Shown here one piece after another: positions 24,745 through 34,646 of a stretch of DNA of 64,000 nucleotides. A program made the translations under genes and the position numbers. Numbering within the stretch: position 1 is the stretch's first letter; every line of letters begins with the position of its first letter. The notes under the pieces were generated by a model that saw only the letters and a program-made list of their open reading frames with translations, did no database searches and was not told the DNA's origin. Origin of the DNA: Yoonia sp. (GTDB lineage Bacteria > Pseudomonadota > Alphaproteobacteria > Rhodobacterales > Rhodobacteraceae); NCBI GenBank assembly GCA_029250945.1, contig JAQXEG010000013.1, positions 1-64,000 of the forward strand. Reading direction: 5' to 3'.

Positions 24745-25350
24745 ATGGACCACCTCCCCCTGATCGCAATCCTGCGCGGCGTCACCACGCCCGAGGCCGC
24801 ACCCATAGCCGAAGCTCTGATCGACGCAGGCATCACCCAGATTGAGGTGCCGCTGAATTCCCCTGATCCGTTCGACAGCATCAAAGCGATGGCCGATGCA
24901 TTCAGCGATCAGGCATTGATCGGCGCAGGCACTGTCCTGTCGGTCGAGGACGTGGGCCGCGTCGCGCAAGCGGGCGGCAAACTGATCGTCTCACCCAACG
25001 TCGACCAACGCGTGATCGTTGCCACCAAAACCGCAGGCATGGCCAGCTGGCCTGGTGTAATGACCCCGTCGGAATGCTTCCTTGCGCTGAAATCCGGCGC
25101 AGATGGCCTGAAAATCTTCCCTGCCTCACTGCTTGGCCCTGACGGGATCAAGGCGATCCGCGCGGTTCTGCCAACGGGCACAAAGGTCTATGCCGTGGGC
25201 GGCGCGGGTGCCGACAATTTCAAACAGTGGATGAACGCGACCGCCGATGGTTTCGGCATTGGCTCCGCGCTCTATGAACCCGGCCTATCTGTGGCTGATG
25301 TGAAGGCACGCGCGGTCGATATGGTCGCCGCTTACAAGGCCGCCCTATGA
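24745..25350 (+). CDS. dgoA: 2-dehydro-3-deoxy-6-phosphogalactonate aldolase
   Basis: Splits KDPGal to pyruvate and glyceraldehyde 3-phosphate. It is 201 residues, a KDPG/KDPGal aldolase barrel. The catalytic glutamate is seen in [23 protein letters not shown] follows, and the Schiff-base lysine is in [18 protein letters not shown]. Assignment to KDPGal rather than KDPG comes from the neighbouring dgoK. Its stop overlaps the next ATG by four bases. Confidence 0.9.
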   Translation: MDHLPLIAILRGVTTPEAAPIAEALIDAGITQIEVPLNSPDPFDSIKAMADAFSDQALIGAGTVLSVEDVGRVAQAGGKLIVSPNVDQRVIVATKTAGMASWPGVMTPSECFLALKSGADGLKIFPASLLGPDGIKAIRAVLPTGTKVYAVGGAGADNFKQWMNATADGFGIGSALYEPGLSVADVKARAVDMVAAYKAAL

Positions 25351-26162
25351 TCTTTGACGACACCCGATGTGAACTTGGCGAAGGCCCGCTCTGGCACCCG
25401 CTACGCCAGCAATTGTTCTGGTTCGATATCTTGGGCAAGCGGCTGCACACCAAAGGCCAGCATTGGGATTTCGACGATCACGTCTCCGCTGCCGGATGGA
25501 TCGACCACGACACGCTGATCGTGGCTTCTTCGCGCGCGCTGATGACATTCGACATCATAACAGGCGACACTGAACACCTCTGCGATCTTGAGGCCGACAA
25601 CCCCGTCACCCGTTCCAACGATGGCCGCGCCGACCCGCAAGGCGGATTCTGGATCGGCACCATGGGGATGGACGCGGAAATGGGGGCAGGCACGATCTAT
25701 CGCTATTATCGGGGTGAATTGCGCGTGCTTTTCGCGGACCTGCAAATCACCAACGCGATCTGTTTCGCGCCGTCGGAACAAACCGCGTATTTTACCGACA
25801 CGAACACACAGATGATCATGGCCATCGACCTAGATCCCGATGGCTGGCCAACAGGCGACCCGCGAATCCACATTGATCTGCGCGGCACAGACTTCCGCCC
25901 TGACGGCGCTGTGGCCGACGAAGCTGGCAACTTGTTCTCCGCACAATGGGGCGTGGGGCGGATCGCTGTGTACGACCCGAACGGGACCTTAATTGAGGCC
26001 TTCGACCTCCCCGCCATCCAATCATCCTGCCCTGCATTTGGCGGGCAAACGCTCTACTGCACCTCTGCTGCTGTGGGGCGCGATGGCCCTGACGACGGCA
26101 AAACCTTTGCGATCCAAACTCGCTACACCGGCCAAACCGAACATCAAGTCATCCTGCGCTAA
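25347..26162 (+). CDS. SMP-30/gluconolactonase-family sugar lactonase
   Basis: Predicted cytoplasmic lactonase that would open galactono-lactone to galactonate; 271 residues with a six-bladed propeller fold. Metal-binding family residues are visible: the glutamate in [11 protein letters not shown] near residue 11-14, the asparagine in [21 protein letters not shown], and the aspartate in [15 protein letters not shown]. Gene order with dgoK-dgoA makes galactonolactonase more likely than gluconolactonase. SMP-30 members acting on arabinono- or xylonolactone look similar. Confidence 0.85.
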   Translation: MIFDDTRCELGEGPLWHPLRQQLFWFDILGKRLHTKGQHWDFDDHVSAAGWIDHDTLIVASSRALMTFDIITGDTEHLCDLEADNPVTRSNDGRADPQGGFWIGTMGMDAEMGAGTIYRYYRGELRVLFADLQITNAICFAPSEQTAYFTDTNTQMIMAIDLDPDGWPTGDPRIHIDLRGTDFRPDGAVADEAGNLFSAQWGVGRIAVYDPNGTLIEAFDLPAIQSSCPAFGGQTLYCTSAAVGRDGPDDGKTFAIQTRYTGQTEHQVILR

Positions 26163-26196
26163 GCCCTCACCTTTTTAAAATACTCAAAGGACCACC

Positions 26197-28098
26197 ATGA
26201 AACGCACCCTTGGCGTCTGCTATTACCCCGAACATTGGCCACGCGATCAGTGGGAAACGGATGCCGCCGAAATGGTCGCCGCAGGGCTGTCATGGGTGCG
26301 CATCGGTGAATTTGCATGGTCTCGGATGGAGGCCGTGCCCGGCACCCTCACCTGGGATTGGCTCGATGACGCGATTGAGGTGCTTGGTGCCGTCGGTTTG
26401 AAGGTCATCCTTGGCACGCCCACCGCGACGCCGCCGCGCTGGATGATCGACAAACACCCCGATATGCTCGCCGTGGACGCCGCGAACAACACGCGCAAAT
26501 TCGGCTCGCGTCGGCATTATGATTTCAGCCACCTGCCCTACCGCGACGAATGCAAACGCATCGCCACATTGATGGCCGAACGCTACGGGCGCAATCCCCA
26601 CGTAGCCGCATGGCAGATCGACAATGAATACGATTGCCACGACACAACCCTGTCCTATTCGGACGCCGCCAAGCACGGGTTCCAAGACTGGCTCGCACAG
26701 AAATACCAATCCACAGATGCGTTGAACCGCGCATGGGGCAATGTGTTCTGGTCGATGGATTACGACACGTTTGACCAGATTGAGCTGCCAAACCTGACCG
26801 TGACCGAACCGAACCATCCGCATCAACTTGCGTTCCGGCAGTATTCATCGGACCAAGTTGTCGCGTTTAACAAGGTACAGGCCGACGCCATCCGCGCCCA
26901 TTCCGACGCGCCATTGATCCACAATTACATGGGCCGCATCACGACGTTTGACCATTGGAAGGTCGGCGCGGATCTGGATATCGCGTCATGGGACAGCTAC
27001 CCCATCGGCTTTCTGTCCGACCGGATCGAAGGCACGGATAAGGAAAAACTCAAATTTCTGCGCCAAGGCCATCCCGACAATCAAGCATTCCACCACGACT
27101 TGTACCGCGCCGTGGGCCGCGGTCGCATGTGGGTCATGGAACAGCAGCCCGGCCCTGTGAACTGGGCGCCATACAACCCAGCGCCGTTGCCAGGTATGGC
27201 CCGTCTTTGGGCGTGGGAGGCATTTGCACATGGTGCCGAAACCGTCTGCTATTTCCGCTGGCGGCAGGCGCCATTTGCCCAAGAACAGATGCACGCAGGG
27301 CTGCTGCGCCCAGACCGCGCGCCAGCCCCTGCGCTCGCCGAATGTCGCCAAGTCGCGGATGAGTTCGCCGACATGCCGGACGTCGGCACGGCCCAAGCCC
27401 AAGCCGCCTTGATCTTCGACTATGAAAGTGCATGGGCATGGGACGTTCAACCCCAAGGCGCGGATTTTGAGATGTTTCGCCTTGCCTTTGCCGCTTATCG
27501 CGGCTTGCGCCGTGCGGGTCTGAACATCGACATTCTGCCCCCCGATACCGCCGACCTGTCCGCCTATAAACTGGTCCTCGCGCCAGGTATCATGACCCTC
27601 TCCGACCCGCTGCGCAAAGCACTGGACGCCTTCAAAGGCATAGTGCTGATCGGCCCACGGACCGACACCAAAACGCCCGAGCTGGCGATCCCTGATGTGA
27701 TGGGGCCAAACCTATCCGGTGTCGATGTCACAGCCATTCTGACCGAAAGCATCCCGCCAAATGACAAGATCAAGCTGCAAGGCGGCGGACGGTTCCGGCA
27801 CTGGTTCGAACATCTTGATGGCACCGCCAACGTGTATCTGACCACCAAGGACGGGATGCCCGCGATCATGGGTGGCGATCATCTGCGCTATCTGGCGGGC
27901 TGGCCTGATGATGCGACCTTTGACAAAATCATCGGCGGGCTGTGCGATACACTTGATCTGCAAACCTTTAATCTGCCTGACGGGTTACGCATTCGCGGCA
28001 CAGACACCCACCGCTTCGTGTTCAACTATGCGCCAACGGCCCAGCCGTGGGGCGACGTGATCATCCCCGCCGCCGGCGTACATTGGGAGGTCCTATGA
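26197..28098 (+). CDS. Beta-galactosidase, glycoside hydrolase family 42
   Basis: Hydrolyses beta-galactosides in the cytoplasm; 633 residues. GH42 landmarks: GVCYYPEHWPRDQWETD at the start, the acid/base glutamate E144 in WQIDNEYDC, and the nucleophile E315 in MWVMEQQPGPVNWAPYN. A trimerisation-type domain follows (LIFDYESAWAWDVQPQG), then a small C-terminal beta domain. No signal peptide. A 34-base gap with an aaaatac motif precedes it; its stop overlaps the epimerase ATG (ATGA). Confidence 0.92.
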   Translation: MKRTLGVCYYPEHWPRDQWETDAAEMVAAGLSWVRIGEFAWSRMEAVPGTLTWDWLDDAIEVLGAVGLKVILGTPTATPPRWMIDKHPDMLAVDAANNTRKFGSRRHYDFSHLPYRDECKRIATLMAERYGRNPHVAAWQIDNEYDCHDTTLSYSDAAKHGFQDWLAQKYQSTDALNRAWGNVFWSMDYDTFDQIELPNLTVTEPNHPHQLAFRQYSSDQVVAFNKVQADAIRAHSDAPLIHNYMGRITTFDHWKVGADLDIASWDSYPIGFLSDRIEGTDKEKLKFLRQGHPDNQAFHHDLYRAVGRGRMWVMEQQPGPVNWAPYNPAPLPGMARLWAWEAFAHGAETVCYFRWRQAPFAQEQMHAGLLRPDRAPAPALAECRQVADEFADMPDVGTAQAQAALIFDYESAWAWDVQPQGADFEMFRLAFAAYRGLRRAGLNIDILPPDTADLSAYKLVLAPGIMTLSDPLRKALDAFKGIVLIGPRTDTKTPELAIPDVMGPNLSGVDVTAILTESIPPNDKIKLQGGGRFRHWFEHLDGTANVYLTTKDGMPAIMGGDHLRYLAGWPDDATFDKIIGGLCDTLDLQTFNLPDGLRIRGTDTHRFVFNYAPTAQPWGDVIIPAAGVHWEVL

Positions 28099-29015
28099 CC
28101 CCCGTCACGATCAGCGCGGGCGATCTGACCGTCACTGTTTTGACGTGGGGGGCCGCCGTGCGCGCCGTGCATCTGCGTGATGTGGCCTATAACCTAACCT
28201 GCACACCTGATGACCCCGCTGATTACCTGACCGAATGCCCATATCACGGCACGCTGATTGGCCCGATCGCCAATCGGATCAGCAACGCGCGCGTCAAAAT
28301 CGGTGGTATGATGCATGAACTGGAACGCAATCAGGACGGCCTAATCCACCTACATTCTGGCAAGAGTGGCACCCACCTTCAGGACTGGTCGATCATTGAT
28401 CAATCGGCTGAAACCGTAACGCTGGCCCTGCGCCTGCCCGACGGCATGTGCGGACTGCCGGGGAACCGGATGATCCACGCGGCCTACCGCGTCACGGCCC
28501 CCGCGACACTGACATTGACCATTGATGGCACAACAGACGATCCCACAATGATGAACTTTGCCAACCACAGCTATTGGAATTTAGATGGTGGCACGACGTG
28601 GGACAGCCATATCCTGCAAATCGACGCAGACAGCTATCTGCCTATCAACGCAGACGGCACGCCGACGGGCGATGTGGTGCCAGTCGATGACACCGCGTTT
28701 GATTTCCGCGCTGGCGGCCGTGCCTTGTCGACCCAGACCGACGTGTTCGACAACAACCTTTGCCTGTCAAAGGTGCGGATGGCTCAGCGCGACGTGGCCA
28801 CGCTCACGGGGCGAAACGGGCTGCGCATGACCATGGCCACCACGGAACCGGGTTTGCAGATTTACGACGGGCGCGATGTCCCCAACCCGCGCCATGGCAT
28901 CGCGATAGAGGCGCAGGGCTGGCCCGATGCGCCCAATCACCGCGGATTTCCATCCATCAAAGTGACGCCCGACGCGCCCTACCAACAGACGACAAGCTGG
29001 AAGTTCAACCGCTAG
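28095..29015 (+). CDS. Aldose 1-epimerase (mutarotase) family protein
   Basis: Interconverts alpha and beta anomers of galactose released by the two galactosidases; 306 residues. GalM-type features include the histidine-containing NFANHSYWNLDG, the earlier LIGPIANRISNARVKIGG, and the C-terminal AIEAQGWPDAPNHRGFPSIK. I start it at the ATG at 28095, overlapping the GH42 stop, with a GGGAGG site. It closes the galactoside operon; its stop and the uraH stop share four bases (CTAG) in convergent orientation. Confidence 0.88.
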   Translation: MTPVTISAGDLTVTVLTWGAAVRAVHLRDVAYNLTCTPDDPADYLTECPYHGTLIGPIANRISNARVKIGGMMHELERNQDGLIHLHSGKSGTHLQDWSIIDQSAETVTLALRLPDGMCGLPGNRMIHAAYRVTAPATLTLTIDGTTDDPTMMNFANHSYWNLDGGTTWDSHILQIDADSYLPINADGTPTGDVVPVDDTAFDFRAGGRALSTQTDVFDNNLCLSKVRMAQRDVATLTGRNGLRMTMATTEPGLQIYDGRDVPNPRHGIAIEAQGWPDAPNHRGFPSIKVTPDAPYQQTTSWKFNR

Positions 29016-29371
29016 CTGCCGCGATAGGTGGAATAGCTGAACGGGGTTAGCAACAGCGGCACGTGATAGTGTTGGTTACGGTCGTTAATCCCAAAGCGGA
29101 TCGGGATTTGATCAAGGAACCGTGGCCCATCCGCTGGCGGGCGGAATTTGTGCAAATAGTCGCCCGCATAAAACAACAGCTCATACTGGCCGGTCAGGAA
29201 CGCCTCTGTCGGCAGGATCGGCCCGTCCGTGCGCCCGTCCGCGTTGGTCGTGGCGGTCACGATGTGCTGCCAGTGACCACGGTCGATGCGGTATAGCTCT
29301 ACCTTCATGCCCGCAGCGGGGCGGCCAATCGCCGTGTCCAAGACATGTGTTGTCAGATATACGGTCGGCAT
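29012..29371 (-). CDS. uraH: 5-hydroxyisourate hydrolase
   Basis: Transthyretin-related hydrolase that converts 5-hydroxyisourate to OHCU in urate breakdown; 119 residues. Family markers are TTHVLDTAIGRPAAGM at the N-terminus, RIDRGHW, the histidine-bearing DRNQHYHVPLLLTPFSYSTYRGS and the diagnostic C-terminal YRGS. It has no signal peptide. It follows the hydantoinase gene by 44 bases on the same strand; no other urate genes lie in the window. Confidence 0.92.
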   Translation of the reverse strand: MPTVYLTTHVLDTAIGRPAAGMKVELYRIDRGHWQHIVTATTNADGRTDGPILPTEAFLTGQYELLFYAGDYLHKFRPPADGPRFLDQIPIRFGINDRNQHYHVPLLLTPFSYSTYRGS

Positions 29372-29402
29372 TGTGAACCCCTCTTTTGTCTATGTCCAAC
29401 GT

Positions 29403-29429
29403 CGTAGGATGGGTTTTAACCCATCATCC
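29403..29429 (-). repeat. 27-bp palindromic repeat, copy 1 (end of hydantoinase gene)
   Basis: On the minus strand these 27 bases are identical to 51654-51680. The core is GATGGGTT-AA-AACCCATC (arms of 8 bp). Here the first half codes the last residues (MMG) of the hydantoinase and the stop TAA lies inside the palindrome. Confidence 0.75.
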
Positions 29430-32400
29430 CCCAGCCACCACCACCGGGCGTGCGCATCTCGAACGCGCCACCAGCTGGCAGGGTCACCTCATCATTGCCA
29501 CGCATCACGCTGCGTGTACCATCGGGTAGAACAACGGCGTTTTCACCGACCATCCCGTCACCACCACCCGCCGCGCCAAAGGGCGGTACGACACGGTGCG
29601 AACACAACGTCGTCACCGTCACAGGGACAAGGAACGTCATCTTGCGATAGGCCCCATGCCCACCGCGCCATTGCCCTTCACCACCCGATCCGTCGGCGAT
29701 ACCAAACGCATTCAGCCGCACTGGAAACCGTTTCTCTAAAATCTCGGGATCGGTCATGCGCGTGTTGGTCATATGGCTTTGCACCGCGTCACATCCCACA
29801 AATCCGGGCCCAGCCCCTGTGCCGCCCGCAATCGTTTCATAGTTCTGGAAATCCGCATTGCCCCAGATAAAATTGTTCATCGTCGCCTGCGACGACGCGA
29901 CAACGCCAAGTGCACCGAACAGCGCGTTACACGCCGCTTGCGACACCTCTGTATTGCCCGCGATCACGGCCGCTGGATAGGACGGGTTCAGCATTGATCC
30001 ATCGGGCGCGATGATCGTGATCGGGGCAAGGCACCCTTCGTTCAGCGGGATATTGCTGCCGACCAATGTGCGGAACACATACAGCACCACCGCCCTACAG
30101 ACGGCAAACGGCGCGTTGTAATTGCCGCTATGCTGGGCCACTGTTCCGGTGAAATCCACCGTTGCCCTGCGGGCGTCACGGTCCACGGACACGGCGACCT
30201 GGATAACCTGCCCCTCGTCCATGTGGTAGGTGAACTGCCCCCCTGACAGCTCTGCAATGACCCGCGCCACACTTTCGGCAGCATTATCCTGCACGTGGCC
30301 CATATAGGCCGTGACCACATCCGCGCCGTAGCTTTCGCAAACCTTCAGTAGCGCCTGCCGCCCTGTTTCATTCGCCGCGACCTGCGCCTTGAGATCAGCC
30401 ATGTTCTGATCAATGTTCCGACAGGGGTATTTGCCAGACGCAAGCAAGGCACGCGCCGCCGCTTCCTCTAGCCTGCCTTTGGACATCAGCTGCATGTTGT
30501 CGATCAACACGCCTTCTTCTTCGATATGGGTGCTGTCGGGCGGACCCGACCCTGGCGTGCGCCCGCCGATGTCGGCATGATGACCACGGCTGCCCAGCCA
30601 GAACGCAGGTTTCCCATCCACAAACACGGGCGTCACGACCGTGACGTCGGGCAAATGCGTACCGCCATTGTAGGGAGAGTTCAGCATAAACGCGTCCCCA
30701 TCAACCGCATCGGGGCGCAGGCGCATGATCGTTTTGATACTGTCCGACATCGACCCCAGATGCACAGGCACATGGGGCGCGTTCGCCACAAGATCGCCCT
30801 GCGCATCAAAGATCGCACAAGAAAAATCCAAGCGTTCCTTGATGTTCACAGACCAACTTGTGTTAGCAAGGGTCGCACCCATCTCATCGGCGACAGACAT
30901 GAACAGATTGCTCATGACCTCTAGCACAATGAGATCGGCCTTCGTCCCCGCTGCGGGCGGAAGGGCGGCAGCACCGATACGGACCATGATCAGATTGCCG
31001 TGATCATCCACACAGGCCTGCCAACCCGGTTCAACAATATTGGTGCCTGTGGGTTCCAGAATAATCGCGGGACCCGTGATCGCCTGCCCTACGGCCATCG
31101 CTGGTCTGTCATAGATCGGGGTATGCGCGGGGTCTTCAGCAAAGGCCACGGGCACCGTCGCAAGCGGATCGGCCGTTGTCGCATTGTCGTTCACAGGGGC
31201 CACCGGCTGATCCGGCGTGGCGCCCAGCGCCTCTGCGCTGACCATCTCGAACACGATCCCTCGCTCGGGCGAGGTAAAGCCGAACCGCTGTTGATGCACA
31301 GCCTCAAAATCCGCCTGCATCGTCGCGACATCCCCGAACGGCACCTCAAGCGGTTGGTGCGATCCGTCATAGCGCAGGTGCGCCATGGCCGTCACAGACA
31401 CGTCGGCAAACCCCTGATCGCTGACCTCGACCACCGCATCGACGCTGATCGTATCAAGCGCGGATTGCGCCGCCGCAATATCGGCAAGTGGCGCATCTAC
31501 CTGCACCTCGCGCAGGGCGCGCACCTCTGCCAGACCCATACCGAACGCTGACAAAACACCCGCATAGGGGTGTATGAAGACGCGGCTCATACCCAGAGCG
31601 TCGGCCACCAGACAGGCATGCTGCCCACCCGCCCCGCCAAAGCATTGCAGGGTGTAGCCGGTCACATCATGGCCGCGCTGCACACTGATTTTGCGAATGG
31701 CATTGGCCATATTGTCGACCGCAATCCGCAAGAAACCTTGGGCCAAGGCAGCGGGCGTCATCGGGGCATCGCCCGTAGCCAACGCCACCTCTTGCGCAAG
31801 GGTATCAAATTTCTGCGCAACAGTTTCTGCATCCAGCGGCAGATCACCGCTCGGGCCAAAGACCGCCGGAAAATGATCAGGCGACAGCTTGCCTAGCATC
31901 ACGTTGCAATCAGTAACCGTCAGCGGCCCGCCACGGCGATAACACGCCGGACCGGGATCAGCGCCCGCGCTTTCAGGACCAACCTGAAACCGCCCATCAC
32001 GGAAGGTGCAAATGGACCCGCCACCCGCGGCCACCGTATGAATATCCATCATCGGCGCACGCATCCGCACGCCCGCCACCTCGGTTTCAAACGACCGCTC
32101 AAACGTGCCAGCATAGTGGCTGACGTCCGTGCTTGTCCCGCCCATGTCAAAGCCGATCAACCGGTCATAGCCTGCCAGGCCCCCCGTTTTGACCATGCCC
32201 ACAATGCCACCCGCAGGCCCCGACAAGATCGCGTCCTTGCCTTGAAACAGGCCCGCATCCGTTAGCCCGCCGTTGGATTGCATGAACAACAAACGTTCGC
32301 ACACGCGGCCCACATCCAAGGCCCCCGCGACCTGATCGACATAGCGGCGCAAAATTGGCGACAGATAGGCGTCGACCACCGTAGTATCACCCCGCCCCAC

Positions 32401-33000
32401 CAGCTTGGCCAAGCGCGACACTTGATGCGATACCGAAATTTGGGTAAAACCGATCTCTTGCGCGATATGCGCGGCAGCTAATTCATGTGCAGGGTTCAGA
32501 TACCCGTGCAGGAACGCAATCGCGACAGCCCGCACACCACGATCAAACACGGCCTGCATATCGGCGCGGATCGCAGCCGCATCCAACGGTGTCAGCACGT
32601 CACCACTGGCATCAAGCCGCTCGGACACTTCTGTCACATCAGCATAAAGCAGCTCTGGCCGTTGAATAGCTAAATCGAACAACCGCGGCCTATTCTGATA
32701 GCCAATCCGCAGCAGATCGCCAAAACCCGCCGTGATAAACAGCGCAACAGCCTCACCCTTACGCTCCAACAGGGCGTTGGTGGCAACAGTGGTGCCCATC
32801 TTGACCGCACGAATGGAGCCCGCCGCAGGATCATCCGTTCCCATCATGTCGCGGATACCCTGCACCGCCGCATCGGCATAGCGTTCGGGGTTCTCTGACA
32901 GCAGCTTATGCGTCAGGATTTCACCCTCCGGCGAAAGACCAACAACATCCGTGAATGTGCCACCCCGATCAATCCAGAATTCCCACGCTTTTTGGCTCAT
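29416..33000 (-). CDS. Fused hydantoinase A/B, 5-oxoprolinase-type
   Basis: ATP-dependent amidohydrolase of the hydantoinase/oxoprolinase family with both halves fused, 1194 residues. The N-terminal HyuA half has the nucleotide-binding DRGGTFTDVVG (about residues 10-20), ATNALLERKGE and LIGFDMGGTSTDVSHY; the HyuB half begins near residue 690 with VMSNLFMSVADEMGATLANTS and includes APHVPVHLGSMSDS and LGSRGHHADIGGRTPGSGPPDS. I chose the ATG at 32998-33000. The fused form suggests 5-oxoprolinase, but N-methylhydantoin or other lactams are possible. Its stop falls in a dispersed palindrome, so its last residues may have been set by insertion of that repeat. Confidence 0.85.
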   Translation of the reverse strand: MSQKAWEFWIDRGGTFTDVVGLSPEGEILTHKLLSENPERYADAAVQGIRDMMGTDDPAAGSIRAVKMGTTVATNALLERKGEAVALFITAGFGDLLRIGYQNRPRLFDLAIQRPELLYADVTEVSERLDASGDVLTPLDAAAIRADMQAVFDRGVRAVAIAFLHGYLNPAHELAAAHIAQEIGFTQISVSHQVSRLAKLVGRGDTTVVDAYLSPILRRYVDQVAGALDVGRVCERLLFMQSNGGLTDAGLFQGKDAILSGPAGGIVGMVKTGGLAGYDRLIGFDMGGTSTDVSHYAGTFERSFETEVAGVRMRAPMMDIHTVAAGGGSICTFRDGRFQVGPESAGADPGPACYRRGGPLTVTDCNVMLGKLSPDHFPAVFGPSGDLPLDAETVAQKFDTLAQEVALATGDAPMTPAALAQGFLRIAVDNMANAIRKISVQRGHDVTGYTLQCFGGAGGQHACLVADALGMSRVFIHPYAGVLSAFGMGLAEVRALREVQVDAPLADIAAAQSALDTISVDAVVEVSDQGFADVSVTAMAHLRYDGSHQPLEVPFGDVATMQADFEAVHQQRFGFTSPERGIVFEMVSAEALGATPDQPVAPVNDNATTADPLATVPVAFAEDPAHTPIYDRPAMAVGQAITGPAIILEPTGTNIVEPGWQACVDDHGNLIMVRIGAAALPPAAGTKADLIVLEVMSNLFMSVADEMGATLANTSWSVNIKERLDFSCAIFDAQGDLVANAPHVPVHLGSMSDSIKTIMRLRPDAVDGDAFMLNSPYNGGTHLPDVTVVTPVFVDGKPAFWLGSRGHHADIGGRTPGSGPPDSTHIEEEGVLIDNMQLMSKGRLEEAAARALLASGKYPCRNIDQNMADLKAQVAANETGRQALLKVCESYGADVVTAYMGHVQDNAAESVARVIAELSGGQFTYHMDEGQVIQVAVSVDRDARRATVDFTGTVAQHSGNYNAPFAVCRAVVLYVFRTLVGSNIPLNEGCLAPITIIAPDGSMLNPSYPAAVIAGNTEVSQAACNALFGALGVVASSQATMNNFIWGNADFQNYETIAGGTGAGPGFVGCDAVQSHMTNTRMTDPEILEKRFPVRLNAFGIADGSGGEGQWRGGHGAYRKMTFLVPVTVTTLCSHRVVPPFGAAGGGDGMVGENAVVLPDGTRSVMRGNDEVTLPAGGAFEMRTPGGGGWGMMG

Positions 33001-33106
33001 TTTGCTGCTCCCATCGGCCTTGGTTAACTCTAAGTTGGCAAAACCCAAGATGAAACCAAGAATCGGTTTGACAGCCCAGCCCGCAGCGCCTAATTGAGGC
33101 CTCGTT

Positions 33107-33183
33107 GGCGCGGTAGCTCAGTTGGTTAGAGCGATCGACTCATAATCGATAGGTCGGGAGTTCAAGTCTCCCCCACGCCACCA
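33107..33183 (+). tRNA. tRNA with CAU anticodon (elongator Met or Ile2)
   Basis: A 77-base cloverleaf with encoded CCA. D-arm GCTC/GAGC, anticodon arm ATCGA-CTCATAA-TCGAT, variable AGGTC and T-arm GGGAG-TTCAAGT-CTCCC all pair. The anticodon is CAT. It lacks the initiator features (three G:C pairs in the anticodon stem, unpaired first base), so it is not fMet. The CTCATAA loop and following GGTC resemble Ile2 (lysidine) tRNAs as well as elongator Met, so I leave the identity open. The acceptor stem has one C:A mismatch (33111 with 33175). Confidence 0.88.
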
Positions 33184-33227
33184 CCTTCCCCCTTCCCAAC
33201 ACCCCGCTGAATGGCTAGCAATAGCCT

Positions 33228-34646
33228 ATGGATATTCTTGACCAGCTCCGCGATGCGATCGGTGCCGACTGCGTTCTTACGGGCGATGCCACCACGAAAT
33301 GGAACACGGATTGGACCGGGGCCTACCGCTCTGAACCCTTAGCCGTGCTGCGCCCGCGCAATACGGCGGCGGTCTCCGCCATCCTGAAGATCGCCACCGC
33401 GACGAAGACCCCGGTTGTCCCTGTTTCTGGCAATACCGGCCTGAATGGTGGCACACACGCCAACGGCGCACTGATGCTTAGCCTCGACCAGCTTAATGAT
33501 ATCGAAAACATCGACGTGGCGGGGCGCACGGCAACTGTTGGCGCGGGCGTGATCCTGTCCAATCTGCACGACGCAGTGGACCCATCCGATCTGATTTTTC
33601 CGCTCACATTCGGCGCGCGTGGGTCGGCGATGATCGGTGGGGTGCTGTCCACAAATGCAGGCGGGTCAAACGTCCTGCGCTATGGCAACACCCGCGATCT
33701 GGTGCTGGGGATCGAGGCCGTGATGCCCAACGGCGACATCATGAACCTGATGGGCGCGCTGCACAAAGATAACGCAGGCCTCAACCTCAAACACCTGCTG
33801 ATCGGGGCCGAAGGGACGCTAGGCGTGATCACACGGGCGGTGGTCAAACTCCACCCGAAACCGCGGGCCTATGCCACCGCCATGGTCGCCGCAAAATCGC
33901 TACCTGCGGCGCTGACACTGCTGAACACATTGCAAGAAACGACAGGCAACGCGGTTGAGGCGTTTGAATATATGCCGCGCGCATTCATCGACGGGCATCT
34001 TGCGTTGCACGCCAACGCCAAGCCACCCTTTGACACCTCTTTCGACGTGAATATCCTGATCGAGGTTGGCGCTACCGCCCCCCGCGACGCCACTCCAACA
34101 GCGGACGGTGCCGTCCCAATCATCAGCCACCTCGAAAATACGCTGGGCGATATGCTTGCCAACGGCGATATCCTCGACGCTGTCATCGCCCAGAACGAGG
34201 CACAACGCCAAACCATGTGGGCCCGCCGCGAGGCCGCCGCCGAAATCGCCTTTGCCACACGACCGTTCGTTGACACCGATATCGCCGTCGCACTTCCTGA
34301 CGTTGACCGCTTCCTTACCGACATGACCGAAAAACTGGCGCAGATTGATCCGGCAGCCACCGAATTGGTCGTGGCGCATTTGGGCGATGGCAACATCCAT
34401 TACACCGCCTACCCCTCCTCTGACGCACCCGCGCTCAAGGACCGGATCAAAGAAGCTGTCGAAGACACCGTTCAAACCTACAACGGCTCATTCAGCGCCG
34501 AACACGGCGTTGGGATTTCCAAGCTTAACACGATGACACGGCGCAAAAATCCAACAGCACTCGTCACGATGCGGGCGATCAAATCCGTGCTTGATCCACA
34601 CAACATCCTGAACCCAGGCAAAACCATCCCCCCTTCTGCTTGCTAA
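33228..34646 (+). CDS. FAD-linked oxidase, D-2-hydroxyglutarate/glycolate oxidase type
   Basis: Flavoprotein of the VAO/PCMH family, 472 residues, oxidising a D-2-hydroxyacid such as D-2-hydroxyglutarate, D-lactate or glycolate. The FAD-binding domain shows VPVSGNTGLNGGTH (about residues 63-76) and the later GGVLSTNAGGSNVLRYGNTRD; the C-terminal domain has the metal-type VVAHLGDGNIHYTAYP and ends FSAEHGVGISK ... LDPHNILNPGKTIP, typical of this family. It stands alone 45 bases after the tRNA and ends just before a dispersed repeat. Substrate cannot be told from sequence. Confidence 0.85.
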   Translation: MDILDQLRDAIGADCVLTGDATTKWNTDWTGAYRSEPLAVLRPRNTAAVSAILKIATATKTPVVPVSGNTGLNGGTHANGALMLSLDQLNDIENIDVAGRTATVGAGVILSNLHDAVDPSDLIFPLTFGARGSAMIGGVLSTNAGGSNVLRYGNTRDLVLGIEAVMPNGDIMNLMGALHKDNAGLNLKHLLIGAEGTLGVITRAVVKLHPKPRAYATAMVAAKSLPAALTLLNTLQETTGNAVEAFEYMPRAFIDGHLALHANAKPPFDTSFDVNILIEVGATAPRDATPTADGAVPIISHLENTLGDMLANGDILDAVIAQNEAQRQTMWARREAAAEIAFATRPFVDTDIAVALPDVDRFLTDMTEKLAQIDPAATELVVAHLGDGNIHYTAYPSSDAPALKDRIKEAVEDTVQTYNGSFSAEHGVGISKLNTMTRRKNPTALVTMRAIKSVLDPHNILNPGKTIPPSAC

